Shown: one piece after another, positions 20,044 through 27,079 of the stretch
Numbering within the stretch: position 1 is the stretch's first letter
Layout of the letters: every line of letters begins with the position of its first letter
Origin: Planomonospora_B alba
GTDB lineage: Bacteria; Actinomycetota; Actinomycetes; Streptosporangiales; Streptosporangiaceae
Assembly (NCBI RefSeq): GCF_039534085.1
Contig: NZ_BAAAUT010000023.1
Span: 47,993-111,992, forward strand
Length of the DNA: 64,000 bases
Reading direction: 5' to 3'
The notes under the pieces: generated by a model
What the model saw: the letters and a program-made list of their open reading frames with translations, nothing else
Database searches by the model: none
What the model was told of the DNA's origin: nothing
Made by a program: the position numbers and the translations under genes

Positions 20044-20144
20044 CGGGATCGAAAGGTCCGGGTTCGAGCCCCGGCGCGCCGGCGGTGAAAAAGCGAGCGG
20101 CGCGTGGTGTGAAGGCAGCACGTCGTGTGCCGCCGCCGATTCCG
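20044..20144 (+). ncRNA. yrlA: YrlA-type Y RNA-like tRNA mimic, copy 1 (core)
   Basis: A circularly permuted tRNA fold can be drawn base by base. Stem in the anticodon position: 20044-20051 with 20137-20144 (8 bp, one G-U). Variable part: 20052-20057. T-arm: CCGGG-TTCGAGC-CCCGG (20058-20074) with a canonical T-loop. Acceptor: CGCGCCG (20075-20081) pairs perfectly with CGGCGCG (20098-20104), closed by a 16-base loop. Two linker bases (TG, as tRNA 8-9), then D-arm GTGT-GAAGGCA-GCAC (20107-20121) with the loop GG. Normal tRNA order is broken, so this is not a tRNA gene. A possible outer helix is 20000-20011 with 20149-20161. Bacterial Y RNAs of the YrlA group carry tRNA-like modules and sit near rsr, as here. 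Confidence 0.72.
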
Positions 20145-20173
20145 GCCTCGGGAGGGCCTGGCAATTCCATACG

Positions 20174-20285
20174 CACCTCCCGGTGCGACGACGGCGGCTA
20201 CTCCAAGGTTCGACTCCTTGCGGCCCCAGGGGCCGCGGCCCGGCTCAGGCGGGCACACCGCCGCCACCCCGATCCCGGGAGGGGC
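20174..20285 (+). ncRNA. yrlA: YrlA-type Y RNA-like tRNA mimic, copy 2
   Basis: Same permuted plan as copy 1. Outer helix CCTCCCGG (20176-20183) with CCGGGAGG (20275-20282), an internal loop of about nine bases on each side, then the anticodon-position stem GGCGGC (20193-20198) with GCCGCC (20260-20265). Variable part 5 bases. T-arm CAAGG-TTCGACT-CCTTG (20204-20220). Acceptor CGGCC (20221-20225) with GGCCG (20231-20235), closed by a short loop. Two linker bases, then D-arm GCCCG-GCTCAGG-CGGGC (20238-20254) with loop GG. The helix sequence CCTCCCG/CGGGAGG is shared with the possible outer helix of copy 1, as expected if it is the Ro-binding part. Lies 31 bases upstream of the Rsr remnant. Confidence 0.72.
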
Positions 20286-20316
20286 ACACGTCCGCGAGGG
20301 CGCGCCCGGTGCGCAG

Positions 20317-20769
20317 GTGAGGGCTACCTCCGATCTCAATGAGGTGGTGACCGGCCCGACTCCGTCCGGCCGCACCCACGAGGGCGCCCCCGGCTACGCG
20401 TGCGACGCCAAGGGCGAGAGCTGTTCCTGCTCGCGCTCTCGAACCTGGCCGGAGAGGACACCTTCTACGAGCGGGCCGGCGAGGTCGGCCACGGCACGCG
20501 GATCGCCGAGGTGGTCCGCGGGACCTACGCGGGCCACGACCGGGTGGTCATCCTGTCGGACATGCGGACGATGGGCGGCCACCGCGGCGGCGTGAGCGGG
20601 GCGGCGCCCGCGCACGCCGCCGATGTACGGCTTCAACCTGCAGGGGTACAGGCACGCGGCGATGCCGACCGGCTCGGGGAACCGCCACGAGTTCGGCGGC
20701 TTCTCCGGCGCGGCGTTCCGGCTCGTCCCGCCGCTGGAGGCCGGGCGGGACGCCGACTGGCCGTTCTGA
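20317..20769 (+). pseudogene. rsr: Ro60/Rsr (TROVE and VWA domain) protein, deleted and frameshifted
   Basis: Three pieces in three frames match one protein. Piece 1 (from GTG 20317) ends GRTHEGAPGYACDAKGE, the usual start of actinobacterial TROVE proteins. After a shift at about 20419 (two extra bases), piece 2 reads LFLLALSNLAGEDTFYERA, the first TROVE helix, then jumps to GTYAGHDRVVILSD, a strand of the C-terminal VWA domain; some 400 residues are missing at about 20475-20490. After a second shift near 20619, piece 3 reads PMYGFNLQGYRH, SGNRHEFGGFSGAAFRLVPP and ends AGRDADWPF before TGA. Intact proteins of the family are about 530 residues and bind Y RNAs. The two Y-RNA-like genes lie just upstream. 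Confidence 0.8.
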
Positions 20770-20846
20770 CCGGCGGGACCGGCCCACCGGGGCCGGAGCG
20801 CGCGTTCCCTCGGGGGCGCACCTCCTCTCACTTCCGTCACGGAGCG

Positions 20847-20878
20847 CGCACGCGTTTGGCGAAAAAATCGCACGCGTT
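20847..20878. promoter_or_regulatory. Two direct repeats 22 bp apart upstream of a membrane protein gene
   Basis: CGCACGCGTT occurs at 20847-20856 and 20869-20878. The 22-bp period (two helical turns) and location 55-85 bp before the start of the next gene suggest a regulator-binding pair in its promoter. Each copy contains the 6-bp dyad ACGCGT. Confidence 0.45.
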
Positions 20879-20932
20879 CTGGAATGATCGGCTCGATACC
20901 CGTAGGAAAGCGATACTCACGGATCGTGGCCG

Positions 20933-22198
20933 ATGCCCCTCATTGATCAAATAACCGCTTTCATCACCGAACGGCCGCTCGGCACGGCCGTCATCTGCCT
21001 CGCCGCCCTGGTGGCCCTCGCCCTGGGGTCCGTCGCCGTCCGCGCGGTCTCCCGCGTGGTGGTCCGCCTCTTCCAGCGCTACGTCGCCCCCCGCCCGGTG
21101 GAGGACGTGCTCACCATCGTCGCCGCGAGCATCGCGACCGGGGTGTCCGCGCAGGGCATGTGGCGCTTCTCCAGCGACGTGCTGGGCTTCGACGGCCCGC
21201 TGCGGCTGCTGCTGTTCGCGTTCATCGAGGTCGCCGTCATCACCAGCGCGGTGCGGGCCCGCCGGAACATGCGGGAGAACTTCTCGGCGGGCATCGACGG
21301 CGTCGCCGTGTGGGCGCTCACCTGCCTGACCGCGGTGCTGTCCAGCATGGACGCCCGCAGTCCCGCCGAGGCCGTCTTCCGCCTCTCGGCGCCGCTGGTG
21401 GCGGCCTGGCTGTGGGAGCGGGGCATGGCGATCGAGCGGCACCGCATCACCGGCCGGGCCCGCATCCACTGGCGGCTCACCCCTGAGCGCATGCTGGTCC
21501 GCGTCGGCCTGGCGGAGGTCAGCGACCGTACGGCCAGCGAGGTGGACGCCCACCGCAGGCTCACCCGTGTCGCGCTCGCCGCGAAGAAGGCCCGCGCGCT
21601 GCGCGAGGCCGGGGCCTCCGACCGGAAGATGCGCGCCGCGCTCGCCAAGCTGGACAAGGAGATGGACCGCGCGGTGGAGCACGCCGGGCTGGCGGTCGAC
21701 CCGGCGCGGCAGGAGGCGCTGCTGTCGCAGATCGGCGCCCTCTACAACACCTCGGCGCTGATCGACCTGTCCCCGCCGGTGCCGTGGGCCCCCGAGCCGG
21801 AGCCCGGGGCGACGCGGGTCTCCCCGGCGCTGCCCGCCGGGGCCCGGCCCTCCGCGCCGGCCGACGATGACGACGACGAGGACGCCGAGGTGGTGGGCGC
21901 CGCCCCGATGCCGGCCGACCCGGCGCAGCGGGCGGCCCTGATGCGCGCGGCGCGGGAGTACTGGGACAGGCAGATCGAGCGCAGGTTCGTCCCCCGGGCG
22001 GCGGACATCGCCCACGAGACCGGCATGCCGCTGGCCACCGCCCGCGAGTGCCGCGCGCTGTGGAAGCTGGAGCCCCGCGCGCACGCCCTGATCGAGGCCG
22101 CGCAGAGCGAGCACGGCGGCGTCGACACCGGGACCTTCCCCGCCGTCGAGGTGCCGGAGCCCGCGCTGGCGGCGGGCGGCCCGTCCTCCGGTCGCTGA
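20933..22198 (+). CDS. Conserved membrane protein of unknown function
   Basis: A 421-residue protein not assigned to a named family. Residues 1-35 are one membrane helix; further helices lie near 60-80, 88-105 and 118-160, giving about four to five in the first 165 residues. A WLWERGMAIERHRITGRA segment follows the last helix. The rest is cytoplasmic, with a helical region rich in Ala/Arg/Lys (165-250), an acidic linker DDDDDEDAE, and a helical segment containing FVPRAADIAHETGMPLATAR that resembles a small HTH-like unit. The overall plan, membrane half plus a cytosolic helical half, recalls proteins of actinomycete chromosomes and mobile elements, but that is only an impression. Its promoter carries the 22-bp-spaced repeats. 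Confidence 0.7.
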   Translation: MPLIDQITAFITERPLGTAVICLAALVALALGSVAVRAVSRVVVRLFQRYVAPRPVEDVLTIVAASIATGVSAQGMWRFSSDVLGFDGPLRLLLFAFIEVAVITSAVRARRNMRENFSAGIDGVAVWALTCLTAVLSSMDARSPAEAVFRLSAPLVAAWLWERGMAIERHRITGRARIHWRLTPERMLVRVGLAEVSDRTASEVDAHRRLTRVALAAKKARALREAGASDRKMRAALAKLDKEMDRAVEHAGLAVDPARQEALLSQIGALYNTSALIDLSPPVPWAPEPEPGATRVSPALPAGARPSAPADDDDDEDAEVVGAAPMPADPAQRAALMRAAREYWDRQIERRFVPRAADIAHETGMPLATARECRALWKLEPRAHALIEAAQSEHGGVDTGTFPAVEVPEPALAAGGPSSGR

Positions 22199-22341
22199 CC
22201 CTCCTCCGGTCTCCGCGGGGGCGGCCGGTCCCGCTCCGGCTCGCCCGGCCGCCGATCCCTTCCTCCGGCCCGCACGGCAGGTGAGGGCCGGACCCGCCCG
22301 GGTAGGTAGAGGGGCCCGGCGGAGAATCGGAGGGGGCCGAG

Positions 22342-23244
22342 ATGAGCGAGCCGACGGACGCGGGCGTGTTCTTCGTGGGCAACGCCACCACCCTGATCCG
22401 CTACGGCGGGTTCACCCTGCTGACCGATCCGAACTTCCTCCACCGGGGGCAGCGGGCCTACCTGGGCTACGGGCTGTCCTCCCGGCGGCGCACCGACCCG
22501 GCGATCGACGTCGGCGAGCTCCCGGCGCTGGACGCCGTGGTGCTCTCCCACATGCACGGCGACCACTGGGACCGGGTGGCCCGGCGCGGCCTGGACCGGG
22601 ACGTGCCGATCGTCACCACCCGCCAGGCCGCCCGCCGCCTCGGCCCGCAGGGGTTCGGCCGGGCCGTGGGCCTGGACACCTGGGACCACCACGAGCTGCG
22701 CAACGGGGAGCACACGCTGCGGATCACCGCGCTGCCGGGCCGGCACGCGCCGGGCCCGGCGCGTGCGCTGCTCCCTCCCGTCATGGGCAGCATGCTGGAG
22801 TTCGGGCACCGCGACCGGCCGGGCGAGGTGGACCTGCGCGTGCACATCAGCGGCGACACCCTGATGGTCCCGGAGCTGGCGGAGATCCCGCGCCGCTACC
22901 CCGACATCGACCTGGCCGTCGTGCACCTGGGCGGGACGAGGATCCTCGGCCTGCTGATGGTGACCATGGACGGCAGGCAGGGGGCCGACTGGGTCGACCT
23001 GATCGACCCGCGTGCCGCCATGCCCGTGCACTACGACGACTACGAGGCCTTCACCTCCCCGCTCGACGACTTCAAGCGCCACATCGAGCGCGCGGGCCTG
23101 GCCGACCGCGTGCGCTACGTCGCCCGCGGCGAGACCCTCCCCCTCCCGGTACGGCGGGAGCCGGAGGGCGCCGGCGGGCGGGACGCGGCGGGGATCCGGG
23201 GGGAGAGGCGCGAGGCGACCCGAGAGAGAGGACGACCGACATGA
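22342..23244 (+). CDS. MBL-fold metal-dependent hydrolase (UlaG-like)
   Basis: A 300-residue metallo-beta-lactamase fold protein. The metal site is SHMHGDHWD (HxHxDH), with GRHAPGPA and SGDT further on and a final MPVHYDDY histidine; the opening FFVGNATTLIRYGGFTLLTDPNF is typical of the UlaG-like L-ascorbate-6-phosphate lactonase group. The physiological substrate is unknown. The last 40 residues are an Arg/Glu/Gly-rich tail. ATG 22342 follows GGAGGGGGCC. Its TGA overlaps the ATG of the small downstream gene, so they are coupled. Confidence 0.85.
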   Translation: MSEPTDAGVFFVGNATTLIRYGGFTLLTDPNFLHRGQRAYLGYGLSSRRRTDPAIDVGELPALDAVVLSHMHGDHWDRVARRGLDRDVPIVTTRQAARRLGPQGFGRAVGLDTWDHHELRNGEHTLRITALPGRHAPGPARALLPPVMGSMLEFGHRDRPGEVDLRVHISGDTLMVPELAEIPRRYPDIDLAVVHLGGTRILGLLMVTMDGRQGADWVDLIDPRAAMPVHYDDYEAFTSPLDDFKRHIERAGLADRVRYVARGETLPLPVRREPEGAGGRDAAGIRGERREATRERGRPT

Positions 23245-23492
23245 CCGAGACGGATCCGGAGAACAACACGCCGGACTTCACGAACGTGCCGGAGCGGAGG
23301 GACACCTCCGACCCGACCGAGCGGTACGAGCGGACCGGCCGGGTGCCGGAGGACCGCGAGGACGCCGCGGGCCCGGGCGCCCCGACGGCCACCGATCCCG
23401 GTGGCCCGCCCGCGCAGATCCCGGACGACCGCAAGGCGTCCGCCCGGTCGGGGATGCCGGGCGACGCCCGGTCGCCGGACCCGGAGGGGTGA
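23241..23492 (+). CDS. Small acidic hypothetical protein
   Basis: An 83-residue hydrophilic protein, Asp/Glu/Pro-rich (MTETDPENNTPDFTNVPERR), probably disordered. No domain is recognised. It begins with ATGA overlap on the MBL hydrolase gene and has a ribosome site (GAGAGAGG) within the end of that gene, which supports real translation. Confidence 0.55.
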   Translation: MTETDPENNTPDFTNVPERRDTSDPTERYERTGRVPEDREDAAGPGAPTATDPGGPPAQIPDDRKASARSGMPGDARSPDPEG

Positions 23493-23563
23493 CGGGCCGG
23501 ACGGGGAGCGGCGCCGGACCGGGACGGCACCGGACGGAGGTGACGGGCCGGACGGGAGCGGCG
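23488..23563 (+). repeat. Direct repeat of about 25 bp in the gap before the CDGSH gene
   Basis: GGTGACGGGCCGGACGGG followed by AGCGGCG occurs twice, about 51 bases apart (one base shorter in the second copy). The first copy spans the stop codon of the small protein. The second ends just before the ribosome site of the CDGSH gene. Confidence 0.6.
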
Positions 23564-23576
23564 AGGAGTAAGTCCG

Positions 23577-23605
23577 CGCATGCCGGGCACTGTGCCCGGC
23601 ATGCG
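23577..23605. promoter_or_regulatory. 29-bp perfect palindrome over the start codon of the CDGSH gene
   Basis: CGCATGCCGGGCAC (23577-23590), one central T, then its exact complement GTGCCCGGCATGCG (23592-23605). The annotated ATG 23580 is inside the left arm and a second in-frame ATG (23601) inside the right arm. As RNA it would form a strong hairpin that hides the start codon; as DNA it is a large dyad. Confidence 0.6.
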
Positions 23606-23828
23606 TGATGAAACGGACTATACGGTCACGGTGACCACGTGCGAGGACGGGCCGCTGCTGCTGCGGGGCCCGTTCACGCTGCTGACTCAGGACGGCCGGC
23701 CGGTGGACCCCGGCAGGGCGACGGTGGCGCTGTGCCGCTGCGGGCTCTCGGCGGTCAAGCCGTTCTGCGACGGCTCCCACAAGGCGGCCGGGTTCCGGGC
23801 CGGGGGCGAGCCCGACCGGCCGGACTGA
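23580..23828 (+). CDS. CDGSH iron-sulfur domain protein
   Basis: An 82-residue protein with the CDGSH motif CRCGLSAVKPFCDGSHKAAG: three Cys and one His that bind a labile [2Fe-2S] cluster (spacing C-x-C-x8-C-x3-H). Such proteins serve in electron transfer or cluster donation. ATG 23580 has AGGAG 11 bases upstream; ATG 23601 would remove seven residues. Its 3' half is antisense to the last 47 codons of the GT2 gene. The neighbouring diiron-type oxygenase gene is a natural functional partner, since both handle iron and redox; that link is inference. Confidence 0.85.
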   Translation: MPGTVPGMRDETDYTVTVTTCEDGPLLLRGPFTLLTQDGRPVDPGRATVALCRCGLSAVKPFCDGSHKAAGFRAGGEPDRPD

Positions 23829-24982
23829 CGGCCCCGGGCGCCGCCGCCGAGGCGGTGCTCGGCGATCCACCGGACCGGGTGCGCAGCCGTCCGCAGCCGG
23901 CGCCCGGCGTAGGGGACGCCGCCGCGGGTGAGCCGGGCGGCCAGCGCCAGCCAGCTGCAGACCGCCCGCTCCAGGATCCACACCGGCGCGAACAGCGAGG
24001 CGCCGAAGGGGAAGACCCGCCGCCCGCCGGCCCGCCGCCTGCCGATCTCGGCCAGGCCCACCGCCAGCCCCGCCCCCGCCAGGACCGCGCGGTGGCGGCG
24101 GCGCAGCAGCGCGGCGGCCAGGGCGGGCAGGACGGACAGGAAGAAGGCCATCCGGGCGGGCTGCGCCAGGTCGTCGTAGGCCTGCCGCACGCGCTGCGAC
24201 CAGAAGCGCGCCGCGTCCGGCGGCAGGCGGCGGACGTACAGGTCGAGCGGGCGCAGCTCGCGCCCGCCCCAGGCGCGGACCGTGCGGACGAGCTCCAGGT
24301 TCTCGAAGAGCACGTTCCCGTCGTAGCCGCCCATCCGCTCGAAGGTGGAGCGGCGCACCCCGAACGTCCCGGGGTAGTCCGCCGACAGGCCCCGGTTGAG
24401 CAGCGTGCGGGCGGTGTCCCAGCGGGCGTGCCAGGGCAGCGGGTCGAAGTGGTTCTGCGGGCGGACCAGGTCGGCCTCGTCCAGCAGGGCGCGCAGGCGG
24501 GCCAGGGCCGCCGCGTCGTAGCGCACGTCGTCGTCGGCGATGACCACGTGCTCGGCGGTGGCCCGGCGCATCCCGGTGACGACCCCGGAGACCTTGCCGT
24601 TGGCGAAGTCCAGGTCGGGGTCGGGCCGCAGGTGCGTGACGAGCCCGCGCCAGCGGCGGGCGTGCCGCTCGAACAGCTCCTCCGGTGAGCCGTCGACGAC
24701 GATGACGCGCGTGTGCCGGCGCAGTCGGCGCAGGTAGCCGGTCAGTTCGTCCAGGCCGGAGTCCTCCGCCCAGCGCAGCGGGAGCACGTAGTCGAGACCG
24801 GGGGCGGGAGTGGGGGCGGGAGTGGGGGCGGGACCGGGACCGGTGGCGGGCGCGGGCCGGCCGGCCGGTCCGGTGCCGCGAACGGGTCCGGTGCCGGGGA
24901 CGGGTCCGGTGCCGGGGACGGGACCAGGGCCGGAGGCGGGGTGGTGCCCGGGTCCGGAGGCGGGGGAGAGGGGGGCGGTCAC
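23687..24982 (-). CDS. GT2-type glycosyltransferase with C-terminal membrane region
   Basis: A 431-residue protein. Residues 1-60 are a Pro/Gly/Thr-rich repeat tail. The catalytic GT-A domain follows: RVIVVDGSPEELFERHA, FANGKVSGVVTGMRRA and the nucleotide-binding EHVVIADDDVRYDAAAL (acidic triad Asp-Asp-Asp), then PGTFGVRRSTFERMGGYDGN as acceptor loop. Two hydrophobic stretches (about 300-345) suggest membrane attachment. GTG 24982 overlaps the stop of the upstream iron enzyme (GTGA). The reading frame runs 142 bases into the CDGSH gene on the other strand. Last gene of a four-gene operon. Product unknown. Confidence 0.78.
   Translation of the reverse strand: MTAPLSPASGPGHHPASGPGPVPGTGPVPGTGPVRGTGPAGRPAPATGPGPAPTPAPTPAPGLDYVLPLRWAEDSGLDELTGYLRRLRRHTRVIVVDGSPEELFERHARRWRGLVTHLRPDPDLDFANGKVSGVVTGMRRATAEHVVIADDDVRYDAAALARLRALLDEADLVRPQNHFDPLPWHARWDTARTLLNRGLSADYPGTFGVRRSTFERMGGYDGNVLFENLELVRTVRAWGGRELRPLDLYVRRLPPDAARFWSQRVRQAYDDLAQPARMAFFLSVLPALAAALLRRRHRAVLAGAGLAVGLAEIGRRRAGGRRVFPFGASLFAPVWILERAVCSWLALAARLTRGGVPYAGRRLRTAAHPVRWIAEHRLGGGARGRQSGRSGSPPARNPAALWEPSQNGLTAESPQRHSATVALPGSTGRPS
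24790..24960 (-). repeat. Low-complexity repeats in the GT2 N-terminal coding region
   Basis: Three copies of a 12-bp unit (GGGAGTGGGGGC) and four of a roughly 18-bp unit around GGTCCGGTGCCG encode the Pro-Ala-Pro-Thr and Pro-Gly-Thr-Gly-Pro-Val repeats of the tail. Probably length-variable. Confidence 0.7.
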
Positions 24983-25989
24983 GGCAGGCCCACCGCCAGC
25001 CCGGCCTCGCGCAGCGACGTGTCCCCCTCCTGCCAGCGCGCCAGGACGTGCTCGGCGAAGCGGCGGTCGAGGGCCAGCGCGCAGGCGGCGCCGTACAGGA
25101 CGTCGCCGGTCAGCGCGGGATGGTCGGCGGCGAAGGAGCCGCACATGTCGTTCAGGGCGATCTGCTCGTGCACGGCGTCGGCCTGCACGTGCTCGTCGTA
25201 GAAGCGGCGGGCCGTGCCGTCGCCGCCCAGCCGGCGCAGGCCGCGGCTGTAGCGGAGGTTGGGCAGCGAGGAGGTCATCTCGAAGGCCGCCAGGTGTCCC
25301 AGCAGCGCCCCCCGGTGCCGCCGGTGCAGGCCGAACAGCGACATGGCGTTGCCGATCGCCAGCGTGACGGCCGGGATCCGGTCGAGGTAGGCGCCGTAGG
25401 AGTCGTCCAGGTCCAGCCCGCGCATGGTGGCCCGGAACAGCTCGGCGTGCATGCGCTCCAGCCGGCCGCAGCCGTACTCGTCCGACTGGATCTCCACCAG
25501 GGCGGCCTTGGCGCGGCCGTGCAGCCGGGGGATCGCCCACGTGTGCGGGTCGGCCTCCTTGAGGTGGTAGACCGAGCGGTGCACGACGAACTCCCTGAAC
25601 TGCTCCAGGCCGGCCCGGTGCTGCAGGAACGCCGACAGCTGCGGCCCGTCGCGGTCCGCGGCGGCCACCAGCTCGGTCAGGGCCCGGCGCAGCTGCGCGG
25701 GCGGTACGGCGGGCGGGCGCGGCACCGCCTCCGCGAGACCCCGCTCGAAACGCAGCTCCAGCGCCTGGCGGAGCCGCAGCAGCGAGGGGTCCCACTCCCA
25801 GCGGTCGTCCACCTCGTCGAAGCCCCGGTAGTGCAGCTCGTAGCAGGCGAAGAGCGCGAGCTGGAGGTCGTCGTCGTCCAGCGCCGGGCGCGGGGAGTCC
25901 GGGACCGCGGGTTCGAACGCGTGCGGCGGGCGTGTCAGCGCGTCGAAGAGCCGGGCGGTGATCGGACCTCGGGGCAGGGGCAGCTGCAT
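24979..25989 (-). CDS. Iron-containing redox enzyme, haem-oxygenase-like diiron oxygenase (HDO) family
   Basis: A 336-residue all-helical protein of the 'iron-containing redox enzyme' group. Visible likely metal ligands are Glu/His in the helices EQFREFVVHRSVYHLKEADP, KAALVEIQSDEYGCGRLERMHAELF and RRFYDEHVQADAVHEQIALND; the last reads DEHVQADAVHE, the E/H-rich helix usual in this fold. HDOs perform varied oxidations (N-oxygenation, decarboxylation, C-C cleavage). ATG 25989 with GGAG six bases upstream is preferred over GTG 25992. It lies 39 bases after the methyltransferase gene and overlaps the GT2 gene. Substrate unknown. Confidence 0.8.
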   Translation of the reverse strand: MQLPLPRGPITARLFDALTRPPHAFEPAVPDSPRPALDDDDLQLALFACYELHYRGFDEVDDRWEWDPSLLRLRQALELRFERGLAEAVPRPPAVPPAQLRRALTELVAAADRDGPQLSAFLQHRAGLEQFREFVVHRSVYHLKEADPHTWAIPRLHGRAKAALVEIQSDEYGCGRLERMHAELFRATMRGLDLDDSYGAYLDRIPAVTLAIGNAMSLFGLHRRHRGALLGHLAAFEMTSSLPNLRYSRGLRRLGGDGTARRFYDEHVQADAVHEQIALNDMCGSFAADHPALTGDVLYGAACALALDRRFAEHVLARWQEGDTSLREAGLAVGLP

Positions 25990-26028
25990 CACGGACTCCA
26001 GTGAAGAACGGTGAGGGGAACGAACGGA

Positions 26029-26769
26029 TCACAGGTGGTAGACCGACACGTGGGCCGGGCTGTCGTCGGTGAAGGCGGCGCCGGTCCAGTCGGACCAGCG
26101 GTGCTCGCGCTCCATCCCGGCCATGCGGGCCATCAGGTCCAGCTCGGCGGGCCAGGCGTAGCGGTGGTTGGCGGGCAGCAGCCGCACCTCTCCGGAGGTC
26201 AGGACGAGCTTGGTGGTGTGCATCAGCTGCTCGGCGGGCAGCAGCCGCGCCGCCTCGATGACGACCCGGTCCTCCGAGAGCGAGAGCAGCCGGAGCGACG
26301 AGCGGCCGCGGAACGCCCCGGGGTCGGGCACCCACGCCTCGACCACGAACCGGCCGCCGGGCCGCAGGTGGGCGGCGGCGTTGCGGAAGCAGGCGACCTG
26401 CGCCTCCTGCGAGGGCAGCGCGAAGACCGTGTTGTAGGCGAGCACGACCAGGCTGAACTCCCCGTCCACCCGCGTGGTGGAGAAGTCGCCCACGGCCACC
26501 GGGATGCGGTCGCCGCCGGGTTTGCCGCGCAGGACGCCGAGCATCTCCGCGGAGGCGTCGATGCCCGCGACGGCCAGCCCCCGGGCGGCCAGGGGCAGGG
26601 CCAGGCGGCCGGTGCCGATGCCGAACTCCAGGACGCGGCCGCCCTCGGCGAGCTCGTGCAGGCGGTCCACCGCGAGCGCCGTGGACGACTCGCCGATGAT
26701 GTCGTCGACGACGGAGTCGTAGACGTCGGCGCTCCTGCGCCCGTAGGCGGAGGCGTCGAACTCCTGCAC
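26029..26769 (-). CDS. Class I SAM-dependent methyltransferase
   Basis: A 246-residue methyltransferase. Motif I is VLEFGIGTGRLALPLAARG, motif II GIDASAEMLGVLR, and AVGDFSTTR and FSLVVLAYNTVFALP follow, all standard for class I enzymes. GTG 26769 is chosen because GGGGGAG lies six bases upstream; an open frame continues to 26973 as Arg/Pro filler that overlaps the previous gene. Second gene of the operon that also carries the iron enzyme and GT2. Substrate unknown; small molecule more likely than nucleic acid. Confidence 0.85.
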   Translation of the reverse strand: MQEFDASAYGRRSADVYDSVVDDIIGESSTALAVDRLHELAEGGRVLEFGIGTGRLALPLAARGLAVAGIDASAEMLGVLRGKPGGDRIPVAVGDFSTTRVDGEFSLVVLAYNTVFALPSQEAQVACFRNAAAHLRPGGRFVVEAWVPDPGAFRGRSSLRLLSLSEDRVVIEAARLLPAEQLMHTTKLVLTSGEVRLLPANHRYAWPAELDLMARMAGMEREHRWSDWTGAAFTDDSPAHVSVYHL

Positions 26770-26819
26770 AGCGGCTCCCCCCGATCCCTGCTTGCGAACT
26801 CCGCCCGGCCGCCGGACGC

Positions 26820-27056
26820 TCAGGCGCCGAGGTCGCGGGCCATGCCGTCGAGCCGGTCGGCCAGCTGGTCGAGCCGCCGGTCGTCCTGGCCGCCGTCGGC
26901 GAGTCCGGGGTCGAGGTCGCGGCGGCTGACGAGCACGAGCCCCTCGGCCCGCCCCTCGGGCAGCACGGCGCACCTGCCCTCCACCAGGACCAGCGTCGCG
27001 CCGGGGTCGGGGGACTCCAGCAGCCTGCGGACGTCGTCACGGGTGACCAGTGCCAT
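26820..27056 (-). CDS. Small conserved hypothetical protein, first gene of the HDO operon
   Basis: A 78-residue soluble protein (MALVTRDDVRRLLESPDPGA, then LVLVEGRCAVLPEGRAEGLV). Short relatives with this opening occur widely in actinomycetes as hypothetical proteins, as far as I remember. No known domain or motif is seen. ATG 27056 has GAGGTGG at a good distance. Fifty bases separate it from the methyltransferase gene. Its promoter contains a 19-bp perfect dyad. Confidence 0.65.
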   Translation of the reverse strand: MALVTRDDVRRLLESPDPGATLVLVEGRCAVLPEGRAEGLVLVSRRDLDPGLADGGQDDRRLDQLADRLDGMARDLGA

Positions 27057-27079
27057 GCGTTACCACCTCGATGCGTTCT

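Noticed and set aside
20028..20082. A short tRNA gene made of CGGCGTG, a T-arm and CGCGCCG
   Set aside because: The pairing CGGCGTG/CGCGCCG exists but leaves only 23 bases for D and anticodon arms. The permuted pairing with CGGCGCG at 20098-20104 is perfect and brings in a proper D-arm, so a normal tRNA is unlikely.
20933..22198. Integrative element gene (Spd or transfer type) with tRNA attachment site
   Set aside because: No integrase, excisionase or replication gene is present, and the tRNA-like sequences are explained by the Y-RNA folds.
23687..27056. RiPP cluster with the 78-residue protein as precursor
   Set aside because: The small protein has no leader/core split, no Cys/Ser/Thr-rich core and looks like a folded domain; it is also found without the other genes as far as I recall.
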